Made by a program: the position numbers and the translations under genes. The notes beneath the pieces were generated by a model that worked only from the letters and a program-made list of their open reading frames with translations, was not told the origin of the DNA and did no database searches. A DNA stretch of 64,000 nt from positions 17,804-81,803 of the forward strand of contig CAKUZF010000008.1 in NCBI GenBank assembly GCA_934718155.1, written 5' to 3'. Numbering within the stretch: position 1 is the first letter of the stretch; every line of letters starts with the position of its first letter. The DNA is from an uncultured Parabacteroides sp. GTDB lineage: Bacteria; Bacteroidota; Bacteroidia; Bacteroidales; Tannerellaceae. This document shows positions 1-8,945 of this stretch, in pieces.

Positions 1-1358
1 GGGAAAACAAAGACGATGCCTTCAATGTGTTGGATAGCGCCATTGAGGCCTATCCCGACCATCGTCCGTTCATCATCACAAAGGCTGAACTCGCTCTTTA
101 CGACGGACTGCTCGATGAGGCTTACGACCTGCTCGAAATCGAGCTGGCCGATGCCCCAGAGGGCGAGGTCAAGCACCTTTGGATTGACTACTACTACAGC
201 TCGGGCGAAGACAAAATGGCTCGGCAGCTGCTCGACGACCTGTTCGAACGCAAGCCGAAGTACATGGAACGTACGTTGGAATACATCATCCCCGTGCTAA
301 GCGACGCGCTCGACGAAGACTCGCATAAATACTACACCCCGTACATCCAGAATGCCGCCAAGCTGTTTCCAAAGAACCCGCTGCTGCTGGAGGAATGGGA
401 AAAGGAGTTGATGATTCAAAAACGCTACGAGGAGGCCATCGGGGTCTGCAACCAGCTGATTGACAACGATCCCTATTCGTTTATGTACTGGAACGACTTG
501 GCTCACCTCCACATGGTGCAAGGGGAATATGAGCAGGCCATCGAAGCCCTCGACTTCGCACTGACCATCAGCGCCGAAAAAGAGCAGGTTAACCAAACGA
601 AGGTGTTCAAAGGCTATTGCCTCTACATGAATGGCAGCTACGAGCAGGCCATCGAGTTGTATCAGGAGCTCAGCGACAACGGCAGGACGGAATGGGAGGT
701 CAACTCCCTAATAGCCCATTGCCACGTGCAGATGCAACACTTCGACGAAGCCTATGAGATATTGAAGGAGCTGATCAAGCACGATGAGCAGGAAGCGTAC
801 GCCATCGCGATGCACGACTTTGTGATTTGCTGCATGATGAAAGGCAAGCGGGAAGAGGCCTATCAGGCCTTGAAGGTGGCTGTCAGCAAACATCCGCTCG
901 ACGAGGGGTTGCTGATGGTATATTCGCTTTTCGGGATTTTCGACAAGAAGAAGATGCCGGAGATCAAAAACACGATAGATCGCTCCATCACCCTGCTCTG
1001 CCCCGCGGCCAACGACCCCTCGATCAGCACGAAATGCTACAAGCTGCTCGAAATCGGCAAATCCTATCTGGCCATGGGCGACAAAGAGAACGCCTTGGTC
1101 TATTTCGACCTAATCTTGCGCATCCGCCCCGACATGGAGGAGCTGCAAGAGCCCCTGTCGCAGGTATTCGCCGATGAAGAGTTTCCCACCAAGGCCCTCA
1201 GCCAACACGTGGTGAACATCATCACCCAGGGCGAGGCCACCGAGGAGGAGCTGGCCGAATACCTCTGCAATGAAGACTACAAAGACACGGTCAAGACAGA
1301 CGACGCAAAGCAAAACCTGATTCAGAAACTCCTATCGGATGAGGGAATAAATAATTAA
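1..1358 (+). CDS. Tetratricopeptide-repeat protein, 5' end outside the window
   Basis: The frame is open from base 3, before the GTG at 27, so this is the C-terminal part of a longer gene cut by the window edge. The visible 450 or so residues are almost entirely paired amphipathic helices of TPR type, for example YEQAIEALDFAL, YEQAIELYQEL, FDEAYEILKEL and KENALVYFDLILRIRP. TPR arrays are protein-protein docking scaffolds. No signal peptide or membrane segment is seen in the visible part, but the N-terminus is missing. The stop is followed after 19 bases by the DUF368 gene on the same strand, so the two are probably co-transcribed. The binding partner is unknown. Confidence 0.85.
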   Translation, partial: ENKDDAFNVLDSAIEAYPDHRPFIITKAELALYDGLLDEAYDLLEIELADAPEGEVKHLWIDYYYSSGEDKMARQLLDDLFERKPKYMERTLEYIIPVLSDALDEDSHKYYTPYIQNAAKLFPKNPLLLEEWEKELMIQKRYEEAIGVCNQLIDNDPYSFMYWNDLAHLHMVQGEYEQAIEALDFALTISAEKEQVNQTKVFKGYCLYMNGSYEQAIELYQELSDNGRTEWEVNSLIAHCHVQMQHFDEAYEILKELIKHDEQEAYAIAMHDFVICCMMKGKREEAYQALKVAVSKHPLDEGLLMVYSLFGIFDKKKMPEIKNTIDRSITLLCPAANDPSISTKCYKLLEIGKSYLAMGDKENALVYFDLILRIRPDMEELQEPLSQVFADEEFPTKALSQHVVNIITQGEATEEELAEYLCNEDYKDTVKTDDAKQNLIQKLLSDEGINN

Positions 1359-1377
1359 GAAACCGGAAGGAAAAAGC

Positions 1378-2292
1378 ATGACAACAAAACGAGGATTGAA
1401 AGCATATGGGACGTTGGTCCTGAAAGGAATGGGTATGGGCGCGGCTGATGTCGTGCCGGGCGTATCGGGCGGCACAATCGCCTTTATCGTAGGCATCTAC
1501 GAGGAGCTGATCGACTCCATCAAAAGCATCAACGCAAGCAGCCTACGCCTCCTCTTCAGCGGCAAGATCGGCGCCTTCTGGAAGGCGATCAACGCCAACT
1601 TCCTGCTCTCCATCGTAGCGGGCATCTGCATCAGTGTCTTCTCGTTGGCAAAGCTCATCACCTATCTTTTGGAGCACCAGCCTATCTTGGTCTGGTCGTT
1701 CTTCTTCGGCTTGGTGTTGGCCTCCACCTGGTTTGTTGGCAAGGCGATCAAGCAGTGGCAACCCAAAACCTACGTCAGCTTTGCGATAGGCACGCTGCTG
1801 GCCTACTACATCACCGTGGCCACTCCCGCCGAGACGCCCACCCACCCGCTTTTCATCTTCCTCTGCGGAGCCATCGCCATTTGCGCCATGATCCTTCCCG
1901 GCATCTCGGGCAGCTTCATTTTGGTATTGCTGGGCAAATACTTCTACATCATGGATGCGGTTAAGAGCCTGAAGCTCTCGGTGCTGCTGATCTTCATAGC
2001 GGGAGCCGGCATTGGCATCACCACCTTCTCACGCCTCCTTTCCTATGCGCTGCGCCGCTTCCACGACACGACAATCGCACTGCTTGCGGGCTTTATGCTG
2101 GGCTCACTCAACAAGGTGTGGCCCTGGAAAGAGACCCTTGAGACCTACACCGACAGCCACGGCGCCATCAAACCCCTGGTTGAGCAAAACATCCTGCCAA
2201 ACGCCCATATCGCCGAAGCTATCGGACTGATGTTCATCGGTTTCATCATGGTTTACATCCTGGAGAAGCTCTCCTCCAACAAAGAGGCCTAA
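1378..2292 (+). CDS. DUF368 membrane protein, probable undecaprenyl-phosphate translocase
   Basis: 304 residues with about eight hydrophobic segments. The N-terminus carries the family hallmark GMGMGAADVVPGVSGGTIAF, and a second inverted-repeat-like copy of the motif, MILPGISGSFILVLLGKY, lies near residues 170-190. DUF368 proteins (PopT/UptA type) have been reported as one of two widespread families that return undecaprenyl phosphate to the cytoplasmic leaflet for wall and O-antigen synthesis. That function is taken from the family, not shown here. Length is normal. The gene follows a TPR gene closely and is probably expressed with it. Confidence 0.85.
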   Translation: MTTKRGLKAYGTLVLKGMGMGAADVVPGVSGGTIAFIVGIYEELIDSIKSINASSLRLLFSGKIGAFWKAINANFLLSIVAGICISVFSLAKLITYLLEHQPILVWSFFFGLVLASTWFVGKAIKQWQPKTYVSFAIGTLLAYYITVATPAETPTHPLFIFLCGAIAICAMILPGISGSFILVLLGKYFYIMDAVKSLKLSVLLIFIAGAGIGITTFSRLLSYALRRFHDTTIALLAGFMLGSLNKVWPWKETLETYTDSHGAIKPLVEQNILPNAHIAEAIGLMFIGFIMVYILEKLSSNKEA

Positions 2293-2358
2293 GCTTGACG
2301 TGCTGTCCTTTTTGTAAAAGATAAGATATATTATAGCCGCCCCTTGCCAAAAAATGCG

Positions 2359-2366
2359 TACCTTTG
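2359..2366 (+). promoter_or_regulatory. -7 box TACCTTTG, promoter of the vor operon
   Basis: Exact match to the Bacteroidetes housekeeping -7 consensus TAnnTTTG, 47 bases before the ferredoxin-subunit start at 2413. It lies in the gap after the DUF368 gene, so transcription of the oxidoreductase operon most likely starts near 2372. No clear -33 TTTG box is seen. Confidence 0.6.
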
Positions 2367-2412
2367 AAGCCACAAAGGATTATGCCTCGCAGCAAATAAA
2401 ACTAGTTAAGTT

Positions 2413-2640
2413 ATGTCGAATATTAAAGGAGCTGTAGTGGTCAACACCGAACGGTGCAAAGGATGCAACCTTTGCGTGGTGGCCTGTCCGGCTGGCGTGT
2501 TGGAGCTACATCCACGAGAAGTCAACAACAAAGGATATCATTATGTTTATATGAAGCAGCCGGAGGCGTGTGTGGGATGCGCCAGTTGCGGACTGGTCTG
2601 CCCAGATGGCTGCTTAACGATTTACCGAGCTAAAAAATAA
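2413..2640 (+). CDS. 2-oxoacid:ferredoxin oxidoreductase, ferredoxin-like (delta) subunit
   Basis: 75-residue protein with two complete 4Fe-4S motifs: CKGCNLCVVACP near residue 15 and CVGCASCGLVCP near residue 53. It passes electrons between the thiamine-diphosphate site of the catalytic subunits and soluble ferredoxin. It is the first gene of a cluster with the alpha (2648), beta (3910) and gamma (4702) subunits, the usual Vor/Kor arrangement in Bacteroidales. The gap to the next gene is only 7 bases. Cytoplasmic; no signal peptide. Confidence 0.92.
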   Translation: MSNIKGAVVVNTERCKGCNLCVVACPAGVLELHPREVNNKGYHYVYMKQPEACVGCASCGLVCPDGCLTIYRAKK

Positions 2641-2647
2641 AGGGAAC

Positions 2648-3733
2648 ATGGCAGAAGAAATAAGATTGATGAAGGGAAACGAAGCGATCGCCCATGCCGC
2701 CATCCGGCTTGGAGTGGATGGCTATTTCGGTTATCCAATCACCCCTCAATCCGAGATATTAGAGACACTGATGGCCGAGATGCCTTGGAAGACCTCCGGC
2801 ATGGTGGTGCTACAGGCCGAAAGTGAGTTGGCCGCTATCAACATGGTGTATGGTGGTGCCGGCACAGGAAAGAAGGTCATGACCTCCTCCTCCAGCCCTG
2901 GCGTGAGCCTAATGCAGGAAGGTGTTTCCTACATTGCCGGAGCAGAGCTCCCCTGTTTGATTATCAACGTCATGCGTGGAGGCCCGGGCTTGGGCACAAT
3001 CCAACCCAGCCAAGCCGACTATTTCCAAACCGTAAAAGGCGGCGGACACGGCGACTATCGCCTCATTGCCTTGGCTCCAGCCTCCGTGCAGGAGATGGCC
3101 GACTTTGTTGGTTTAGGCTTTGAGCTGGCATTCAAATATCGCAACCCGGCCATCATCCTGACCGACGGCATCATGGGCCAAATGATGGAGAAGGTTACAC
3201 TCCCACCCTTCCAGCCTCGCCGCACAGAGGCGGAGCTTGTCGCAGAGTGTCCTTGGGCCGCTTCAGGACGCAAGGCCGGCCGCAAGCCGAACATTATCTC
3301 CTCGTTGGAACTGGATCCCGCAAAGATGGAGGAGCGCAACTTGAGCCTCCAAGCCAAATACCAACAAATCGAGGCCAACGAAGTGCGCTACGAAGAGTTC
3401 CTCTGCGACGATGCCGAATATCTGCTGATCGCCTTTGGATCGGCAGCCCGCATTTGCCAGAAGACCGTAGAGATCGCACGTGCAGAGGGTATTAAGGTGG
3501 GTCTTTTGCGCCCGATCAGCCTTTGGCCATTCCCAACGCAGGCCATCGCCGCCTATGCCAACCGGGTGAAAGGCATGCTGTCGGTCGAGCTCAACGCCGG
3601 ACAGATGGTAGAAGACGTTCGTTTAGCGGTTGAAGGAACGGTGAACGTGGCTCACTTCGGCCGTTTGGGCGGCATAGTATTCACTCCCGACGAGGTATTG
3701 GCAGCCTTGAAAGACAAACTGATTAACGTATGA
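2648..3733 (+). CDS. vorB: 3-methyl-2-oxobutanoate (2-oxoacid):ferredoxin oxidoreductase subunit VorB
   Basis: 361-residue alpha subunit. The pyruvate-flavodoxin/ferredoxin oxidoreductase domain I appears as GNEAIAHAAIRLG, YFGYPITPQSEI and QAESELAAINMVYGGAGTG in the first 80 residues; the transketolase-C-like domain II (LLIAFGSAARICQ, GLLRPISLWPFP) is near residues 255-310. The enzyme oxidatively decarboxylates 2-oxoacids to acyl-CoA and reduces ferredoxin, or runs in reverse in anaerobes. Whether the substrate is branched-chain 2-oxoacid or 2-oxoglutarate cannot be read from the sequence. The stop overlaps the next start (ATGA at 3730-3733), suggesting translational coupling. Confidence 0.9.
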   Translation: MAEEIRLMKGNEAIAHAAIRLGVDGYFGYPITPQSEILETLMAEMPWKTSGMVVLQAESELAAINMVYGGAGTGKKVMTSSSSPGVSLMQEGVSYIAGAELPCLIINVMRGGPGLGTIQPSQADYFQTVKGGGHGDYRLIALAPASVQEMADFVGLGFELAFKYRNPAIILTDGIMGQMMEKVTLPPFQPRRTEAELVAECPWAASGRKAGRKPNIISSLELDPAKMEERNLSLQAKYQQIEANEVRYEEFLCDDAEYLLIAFGSAARICQKTVEIARAEGIKVGLLRPISLWPFPTQAIAAYANRVKGMLSVELNAGQMVEDVRLAVEGTVNVAHFGRLGGIVFTPDEVLAALKDKLINV

Positions 3734-3900
3734 AACGACACAGCAAAGCAGACGAGATATTGACACTCTGTTTCATGTTGCTGGCGATCGCAGCCGTAGT
3801 GTGCTACTTCGCCGTAAGCGACAAGAGCCTATTCATGTATTGCGGCGGGGTGGCTATCGTGCTCCGATTGGTGCAGTATGTCCTCCGCTTTATCAACTAA
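3730..3900 (+). CDS. Small (56-aa) membrane protein inside the vor operon
   Basis: A 56-codon frame whose ATG overlaps the vorB stop codon (ATGA) and which ends 9 bases before the beta-subunit ATG. It therefore fills the gap between two catalytic subunit genes exactly. The product begins MKRHSKADEI and has two hydrophobic stretches, about residues 11-28 (LTLCFMLLAIAAVVCYFAV) and 34-55, joined by a short polar turn, so a two-pass inner-membrane hairpin is likely. I know no function. It might tether the oxidoreductase to the membrane or be a passenger of the operon; both are inference. Confidence 0.65.
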   Translation: MKRHSKADEILTLCFMLLAIAAVVCYFAVSDKSLFMYCGGVAIVLRLVQYVLRFIN

Positions 3901-3909
3901 GATAGCACT

Positions 3910-4674
3910 ATGGAATTCGATGAAATCATAAAACCGGAAAACTTGGTCTATACAAAGCCCAAGTTGATGAACGACAACCCCATGCATTACTGCCCCGGTT
4001 GCAGTCATGGCGTTATCCATAAACTCATCGCCGAGGTGGTGGCCGACCTCGGCTTAGAAGAGCAGACCATTGGCGTTTCGCCCGTGGGATGCGCCGTTTT
4101 TGCCTACAACTACATCGATATCGACTGGATAGAAGCAGCGCATGGACGTGCACCCGCCGTGGCAACCGCCATGAAGCGACTCAACCCCAACAAGATGGTG
4201 TTCACTTACCAAGGCGACGGCGACTTGGCCGCCATTGGCACGGCCGAGACCATTCACGCCGCCAACCGTGGCGAAAACATCGTGATCATCTTCGTAAACA
4301 ACGCCATCTATGGCATGACAGGCGGACAAATGGCCCCAACCACGCTCGAAGGCATGCCAACAGCCACTTGCCCCTATGGCCGTGACGTCGCACTTAATGG
4401 CTATCCGCTGAAAATAGCCGACCTCTTGGCGCAACTCGAAGGCACTTGCCTCGTCACACGTCAAAGCGTGCACAACCCTGCGGCCGTACGCAAGGCGAAA
4501 CGAATGCTTACCAAAGCTTTCCAAAACGCCATGGCGGGCAAGGGCACATCGGTAGTGGAGTTTGTATCCACTTGCGCTTCAGGCTGGAAAAAGAGCCCTG
4601 AGAAAGCCAACCGCTGGATGGAAGAGAACATGTTCCCCTTCTATCCGTTAGGCGATTTAAAGAACAAGGAATAA
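3910..4674 (+). CDS. 2-oxoacid:ferredoxin oxidoreductase, thiamine-diphosphate-binding beta subunit
   Basis: 254 residues. The thiamine-diphosphate signature is clear: YQGDGDLAAIGTAETIHAANR followed by FVNNAIYGMTGGQ (the GDGD...NN pattern binding Mg2+ and diphosphate). HYCPGCSHG near residue 27 and GVSPVGCAVFAYNY near residue 60 are typical of the beta subunit of KorB/VorA type. It makes the catalytic core with VorB. Between them lies only the 56-aa membrane protein gene. The start ATG at 3910 is preceded by an A-rich leader. Cytoplasmic. Confidence 0.92.
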   Translation: MEFDEIIKPENLVYTKPKLMNDNPMHYCPGCSHGVIHKLIAEVVADLGLEEQTIGVSPVGCAVFAYNYIDIDWIEAAHGRAPAVATAMKRLNPNKMVFTYQGDGDLAAIGTAETIHAANRGENIVIIFVNNAIYGMTGGQMAPTTLEGMPTATCPYGRDVALNGYPLKIADLLAQLEGTCLVTRQSVHNPAAVRKAKRMLTKAFQNAMAGKGTSVVEFVSTCASGWKKSPEKANRWMEENMFPFYPLGDLKNKE

Positions 4675-4701
4675 ACGGTGTTACCGACAAAGAGACAGAC
4701 A

Positions 4702-5244
4702 ATGAAGAAAGAAATTATCATAGCTGGTTTTGGTGGACAGGGAGTCTTGTCGATGGGTAAGATTCTTGCCTACGCAGGCCTTATGGAGGGAAAAGAGGTC
4801 ACTTGGATGCCCTCTTATGGACCGGAGCAACGAGGAGGAACAGCCAATGTGACCGTCATCCTGAGCGACGAACGCATCAGTTCGCCTGTATTGAACACGT
4901 TCGACATCGCCATCATCCTGAACCAGCCCTCTATGGAGAAGTTTGAGTCGAAAGTGAAGCCCGGAGGTATCCTAATCTACGATGGCTATGGCATCCATAC
5001 CACCAGCCAGCGCACCGACATCAACATCTACCGCATCGACGCGATGGACACCGCGACCGAAATGCAGAACGAAAAGGTGTTCAACATGCTCATCCTTGGA
5101 GGACTATTAGGCATATGCCCAATGGTGAAAATCGACAACGTGATGTTGGGCCTGAAGAAGTCACTTCCAGAGCGCCATCACCATCTGTTGCCCATGAACG
5201 AGGAAGCCATCCGCAAAGGCATGGAAATCATACAAAAAGTGTAG
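4702..5244 (+). CDS. 2-oxoacid:ferredoxin oxidoreductase, gamma subunit
   Basis: 180 residues from the ATG at 4702. An in-frame GTG at 4678 would add eight poorly conserved residues, and I do not use it. The N-terminus MKKEIIIAGFGGQGVLSMGKIL is the family signature (glycine-rich GGQG), followed by PSYGPEQRGGTANVTV, also typical of the gamma subunit of POR/VOR/KOR enzymes. It completes the four-subunit complex with the genes at 2413, 2648 and 3910. It is the last subunit gene; a porin gene follows after 25 bases and may be read through. Confidence 0.9.
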   Translation: MKKEIIIAGFGGQGVLSMGKILAYAGLMEGKEVTWMPSYGPEQRGGTANVTVILSDERISSPVLNTFDIAIILNQPSMEKFESKVKPGGILIYDGYGIHTTSQRTDINIYRIDAMDTATEMQNEKVFNMLILGGLLGICPMVKIDNVMLGLKKSLPERHHHLLPMNEEAIRKGMEIIQKV

Positions 5245-5269
5245 AACTCATTTTTCAGACGCGCGCCTC

Positions 5270-7315
5270 ATGAAGTTTCCCTATCTCTATCTGGTGCTCC
5301 TGCTGGGAGTGAGCTTGGATTCCGCCCAGGCACAAGGACGAACCGCACGTACCTCGTCGAACCGAGGTAGGTTCTCTCTCTCCAATCTCTCATCAGCTAA
5401 CCGAGAACTGCCTGACAGCTTACTGAACGACAGCACGGCCTTGACGACGACGAGGCGAATTACGGCCTATGCCCTCACACCATTGTTGGGCGAACGCTAC
5501 GAGGTGCCGATGGACACGAGCCGGTTGAACTACGCCATCTCTACGGTGCCCGACGCCTATAGCTTGGCCACGGGCTTCTTAGCGAACGTAGGTTCTCCGT
5601 TCCAGACCAAGATTTTCAGTGAGCGAAAAGAGGCACGCGACTTCATTTTTGCCGACGCCTACGACCCCTACATCACTACGGCTACCAACGCACTATTCTA
5701 CGACACGAAAGTGCCCTACACCCAAGTGGCCTACACCACGGGAGGAGCCAGCCAAAACAAGATGGACCGGCTGAAAGGCGTGATGACGATCAACTTCGGC
5801 AAACACATCAACGTGGGTGGCGACTTAGACTACATCTACAGCCGAGGCTATTACAACTCGAACGGAAACAAGCTGTTGAGCTATCGCCTTTTCGGCAATT
5901 ACCTGACAGACCGCTACGAGCTGCACGCCTACTTGAGCAACTTCAACTTCATCAACTTCGAGAATGGCGGAATGACCGACGACCGCTACATAACCGAACT
6001 CGAAAACCTTCCGGAAAGCCAACGCCGAATCGACACCAAGTCTTACCCCGTGCGCTTCACCCAAACATGGAACCGTGTGCGCGGCAAGGAGTATTTTCTG
6101 ACCCATCGCTACAACCTTGGCTTCACCCGTGAACTGGACGAGACCGACGAGGAAGGCAATCTGAAAGAACAATTCATTCCCGTGAGTAGCCTTATCCACA
6201 CGGTGCACTACACCGACAATCGTCGCCGATTCATCTCGAAGGACGCGGCCATCGACACCTGCTACACGCAGCGCTATGGCATAGACAAATCGCTCAACGA
6301 CCAAATGTCTACTTGGAACCTCAAGAACACCGTGGCCTTAGCCATGCGCGAAGGTTTCCAAGACTGGGCCAAGTTTGGCCTTACCGCTTTTGCCACTTTC
6401 GAGAAGCGTAAATTCCGGTTGGCCGCACCTGTACCCAATCCGGTCGACAACCTCGACTTCGCCACCTCGGAGGTCTTCGACGAGTTTACCACCTACATCG
6501 GAGGCGAGCTGTCGAAACGTCGTGGCAGCCTCTTGACCTACAACGTCAGAGGCGAAGTGGCTATTGCCGGTAGCGATGCGGGCGAATTGCGTGTAGAAGG
6601 CGAGCTGAAAACCCGGTTCAAGCTCTTGGGCAAGGAGGCCAGCGTGCAGGGAGAGGGCTACATCAAGAACCTTACCCCCGCCTTCTTCCAACGTCATTTC
6701 CATGGCCGTTACTTCTGGTGGGACAAATCGCTCAGCAAGACGCAGCGCGTTTATGCCGGGGCGAAGGTCAACATCGAATCTACCCGCACCCAACTCTCGG
6801 GAGGCGTTGAGAGCATCCAAAACTACGTGTATTTCGGCTCCGACGGAACGCCGCAACAAAGCGACAAGAACATCCAAGTCATCACGCTTCGTTTGAAACA
6901 AGATTTCACCTATCGGGCCTTTGGATGGGAGAACGAAGCGTGCTATCAGCTTAGCAGCGAAAAGAGCGAGCTGCCGCTACCTACCGCCAGCATCCACTCC
7001 AATATTTATGTGGCACCCAAGCTGGCAAAGGTGCTCACCGTGCAGCTTGGCGCGGACGTGCACTACCACACCGCCTACTATGCGCCCTACTACGAGCCTG
7101 CTACACAGCAGTTCCAGACGCAAAGCGAGGTAAAGGTAGGCAACTACCCGCTGATCAACGCCTACGTCAACATGCACCTCAAGCAGACGCGCTTTTTCGT
7201 CATGGCCTACAACATCGGATCGAAGTTCGTAAAGCCCAACTACTTCTCTTTGGCCCACTACCCCTTAGACCCGATGTCTATTCGCATGGGTATCTCGGTG
7301 ATGTTCAACAACTAA
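5270..7315 (+). CDS. Putative outer-membrane porin (Bacteroidetes Porin_10 type)
   Basis: 681 residues with a signal peptide (MKFPYLYLVLLLGVSLDSAQAQ, cleaved after AQAQ or so). The rest is rich in aromatic and polar alternating strands and ends in VMFNN, as expected of a beta-barrel. Motifs PDAYSLATGFLANVGSPFQT and YFLTHRYNLGFTRE match what I recall of the Bacteroidetes 'putative porin' family (PF14121). Such proteins probably allow diffusion of small solutes across the outer membrane; substrate unknown. It is separated from the gamma-subunit gene by 25 bases and from the next gene by 10, so it may belong to a longer transcript. Confidence 0.8.
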   Translation: MKFPYLYLVLLLGVSLDSAQAQGRTARTSSNRGRFSLSNLSSANRELPDSLLNDSTALTTTRRITAYALTPLLGERYEVPMDTSRLNYAISTVPDAYSLATGFLANVGSPFQTKIFSERKEARDFIFADAYDPYITTATNALFYDTKVPYTQVAYTTGGASQNKMDRLKGVMTINFGKHINVGGDLDYIYSRGYYNSNGNKLLSYRLFGNYLTDRYELHAYLSNFNFINFENGGMTDDRYITELENLPESQRRIDTKSYPVRFTQTWNRVRGKEYFLTHRYNLGFTRELDETDEEGNLKEQFIPVSSLIHTVHYTDNRRRFISKDAAIDTCYTQRYGIDKSLNDQMSTWNLKNTVALAMREGFQDWAKFGLTAFATFEKRKFRLAAPVPNPVDNLDFATSEVFDEFTTYIGGELSKRRGSLLTYNVRGEVAIAGSDAGELRVEGELKTRFKLLGKEASVQGEGYIKNLTPAFFQRHFHGRYFWWDKSLSKTQRVYAGAKVNIESTRTQLSGGVESIQNYVYFGSDGTPQQSDKNIQVITLRLKQDFTYRAFGWENEACYQLSSEKSELPLPTASIHSNIYVAPKLAKVLTVQLGADVHYHTAYYAPYYEPATQQFQTQSEVKVGNYPLINAYVNMHLKQTRFFVMAYNIGSKFVKPNYFSLAHYPLDPMSIRMGISVMFNN

Positions 7316-7325
7316 AGCATCCCTC

Positions 7326-8153
7326 ATGAAAAAGAAAAGGCATCTTCTCCTGCTCTACGTGGCGCTGTTACTCATAGCCCTCGCGACGATGACACAGCTG
7401 TGGCGTCATCAGCGAGACGCAGCCTCACTCCTCCCGCGAGACTATCCGGAGATCGCGGCCGAAGGCATCTTGCGTCTATCGACCGAGTACGATCAGTTGG
7501 GGTATTTCGTCTCGGGCGACACGTTGACGGGATTCCAGTATGAATTGAGCCAAGCCATTGCCGAGCTTTCCGGCCTGGAAGTGCAGATTCAATTAGAGAT
7601 GAACCTCAATAAAAGCTTTGAGGCGCTCAACAGTGGTGAGACCGACGTGATTGCCCGCAACCTGCCCATCACCACCGAACTGCGCGAGAGTTTTCTCCTG
7701 ACCGATCCCATCGTGCTCAACAAGCAAGTGCTCGTACAACGGAAACGTCAGAAAGGCGACTCCCTGCTCGTTCGCAATCAGCTCGACCTGGCCCGCAAGA
7801 CACTCTATGTGCCCCAAGGATCGCCGGCGCTGCTCCGCATCAGCAACTTGGTATTCGAGATAGGCGACACCATCTATGTGAAGGAAGACGAGCGCTACTC
7901 TTCGGAACAATTGCTCATCCTCGTCGCCAAGGGCGAGATCGACTATGCCGTATGCGACCAGCAAGTGGCCCGTAAGATCCAGCAGGAGTATCCCGACCTC
8001 GACATCGAGACCGACATCAGCTTCACTCAGCTCCAGTCGTGGGCCGTACGCAAAGAGGCCCCTCTCCTGCTCGACAGCCTCAACCATTGGTTCAACCAGC
8101 TGAAGGAGACAGGTCGCTACGACAAGATCTACCGCCGTTATTACAGCAAATAA
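7326..8153 (+). CDS. Periplasmic solute-binding protein, SBP_bac_3 family
   Basis: 275 residues. It starts with a basic n-region and one hydrophobic segment (HLLLLYVALLLIALATMTQLW) that is either a signal peptide or an N-terminal anchor. The rest follows the type 3 binding-protein fold: ILRLSTEYDQLGYF, GFQYELSQAIAELSGLEVQIQL, LNSGETDVIARNLPIT, and a C-terminal lobe with GEIDYAVCDQQVARKI. The sequence resembles the N-terminal domain of lytic transglycosylase MltF, but there is no transglycosylase domain here. No ABC permease or ATPase gene is nearby, so a sensing or orphan binding role is as likely as transport. It follows the porin gene by 10 bases. Confidence 0.75.
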   Translation: MKKKRHLLLLYVALLLIALATMTQLWRHQRDAASLLPRDYPEIAAEGILRLSTEYDQLGYFVSGDTLTGFQYELSQAIAELSGLEVQIQLEMNLNKSFEALNSGETDVIARNLPITTELRESFLLTDPIVLNKQVLVQRKRQKGDSLLVRNQLDLARKTLYVPQGSPALLRISNLVFEIGDTIYVKEDERYSSEQLLILVAKGEIDYAVCDQQVARKIQQEYPDLDIETDISFTQLQSWAVRKEAPLLLDSLNHWFNQLKETGRYDKIYRRYYSK

Positions 8154-8166
8154 GGCTTCTCAAACC

Positions 8167-8850
8167 CTATTTCTCACGGGCAAAATCTACGGCCCTATTG
8201 ATATAGTCGTTGAATGGCTTAGTCGTGCGGAAGATCGCCGCTACACGCTGCGCCAAATCGGGAGCCAAGACAAACTCATCGTCAACAGGCGCATCCAGGC
8301 AATAACTACGCAAGCGCACCCAATCGGCATAAGGGGCATCGGCCGCATACTCCTTAGGCACTCGCTTCAAGGCATTCTCCCAATCTACGTGGAAACGACC
8401 ATCTATGCCCGACAGCACCTCGCCGCTAAACTCCTCCCAGCCCGCGCTAATGTCCTCACGCAAGATTTTCACCGCCTTGGGCTCGTAGCAATAGTTGCCC
8501 GCCGCCAACATGTGCGCGTCGGGATAGCTATCAGAGGCACCCGTACTCACTTGGAAATAATAGCCAGCGTGCATCGATTTCTTTCCGCCCGGAGCCATGA
8601 ACACGCCAAAATGCGTCTTATAGGGCGACTTATCGGCACTGAAACGCGTGTCGCGGTAAATCCGATAGGTACATTCCTTCAATGTTAGTGGGGCGATGTC
8701 ACGGTCGAAAGCCCCTACCTCTTGAATCAACTCCTCGCAAAAGGCATTCCATCGCTGTTGCGCCTCGACATAGCGAGGTTTATTCTCTTGAAACCATTCT
8801 CTGTCATTATGTTGCGCCAAGTCGCGCAAAAAACGAATTACATTTTTCAT
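8167..8850 (-). CDS. DUF2461 family protein
   Basis: 227 residues. Recognised from the family pattern FLRDLAQHNDREWFQENKPRY at the N-terminus, YRIYRDTRFSADKSPYKTHFG near residue 62, and MHAGYYFQVS, GNYCYEPKAVKILRE further on. DUF2461 proteins are widespread soluble proteins with no assigned reaction that I know of. The gene converges with the binding-protein gene at 8153 (13 bases apart) and diverges from the B12-controlled unit on the right. No signal peptide. Confidence 0.8.
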   Translation of the reverse strand: MKNVIRFLRDLAQHNDREWFQENKPRYVEAQQRWNAFCEELIQEVGAFDRDIAPLTLKECTYRIYRDTRFSADKSPYKTHFGVFMAPGGKKSMHAGYYFQVSTGASDSYPDAHMLAAGNYCYEPKAVKILREDISAGWEEFSGEVLSGIDGRFHVDWENALKRVPKEYAADAPYADWVRLRSYCLDAPVDDEFVLAPDLAQRVAAIFRTTKPFNDYINRAVDFAREK

Positions 8851-8937
8851 CTCTATTTGCTAAACTAAATTAAGCCTGTCGTAAAAATACATACTATTTT
8901 CATGCGAGCAAAACGAACAACCAATTAAAATTTTGCT

Positions 8938-8945
8938 TTACTTTG
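8938..8945 (+). promoter_or_regulatory. Probable -7 box (TTACTTTG) for the cobalamin riboswitch transcript
   Basis: Seven-of-eight-like match to TAnnTTTG placed directly before the first paired element of the riboswitch, in the right position for transcription to begin near 8950. Confidence is limited by the single mismatch. Confidence 0.4.
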
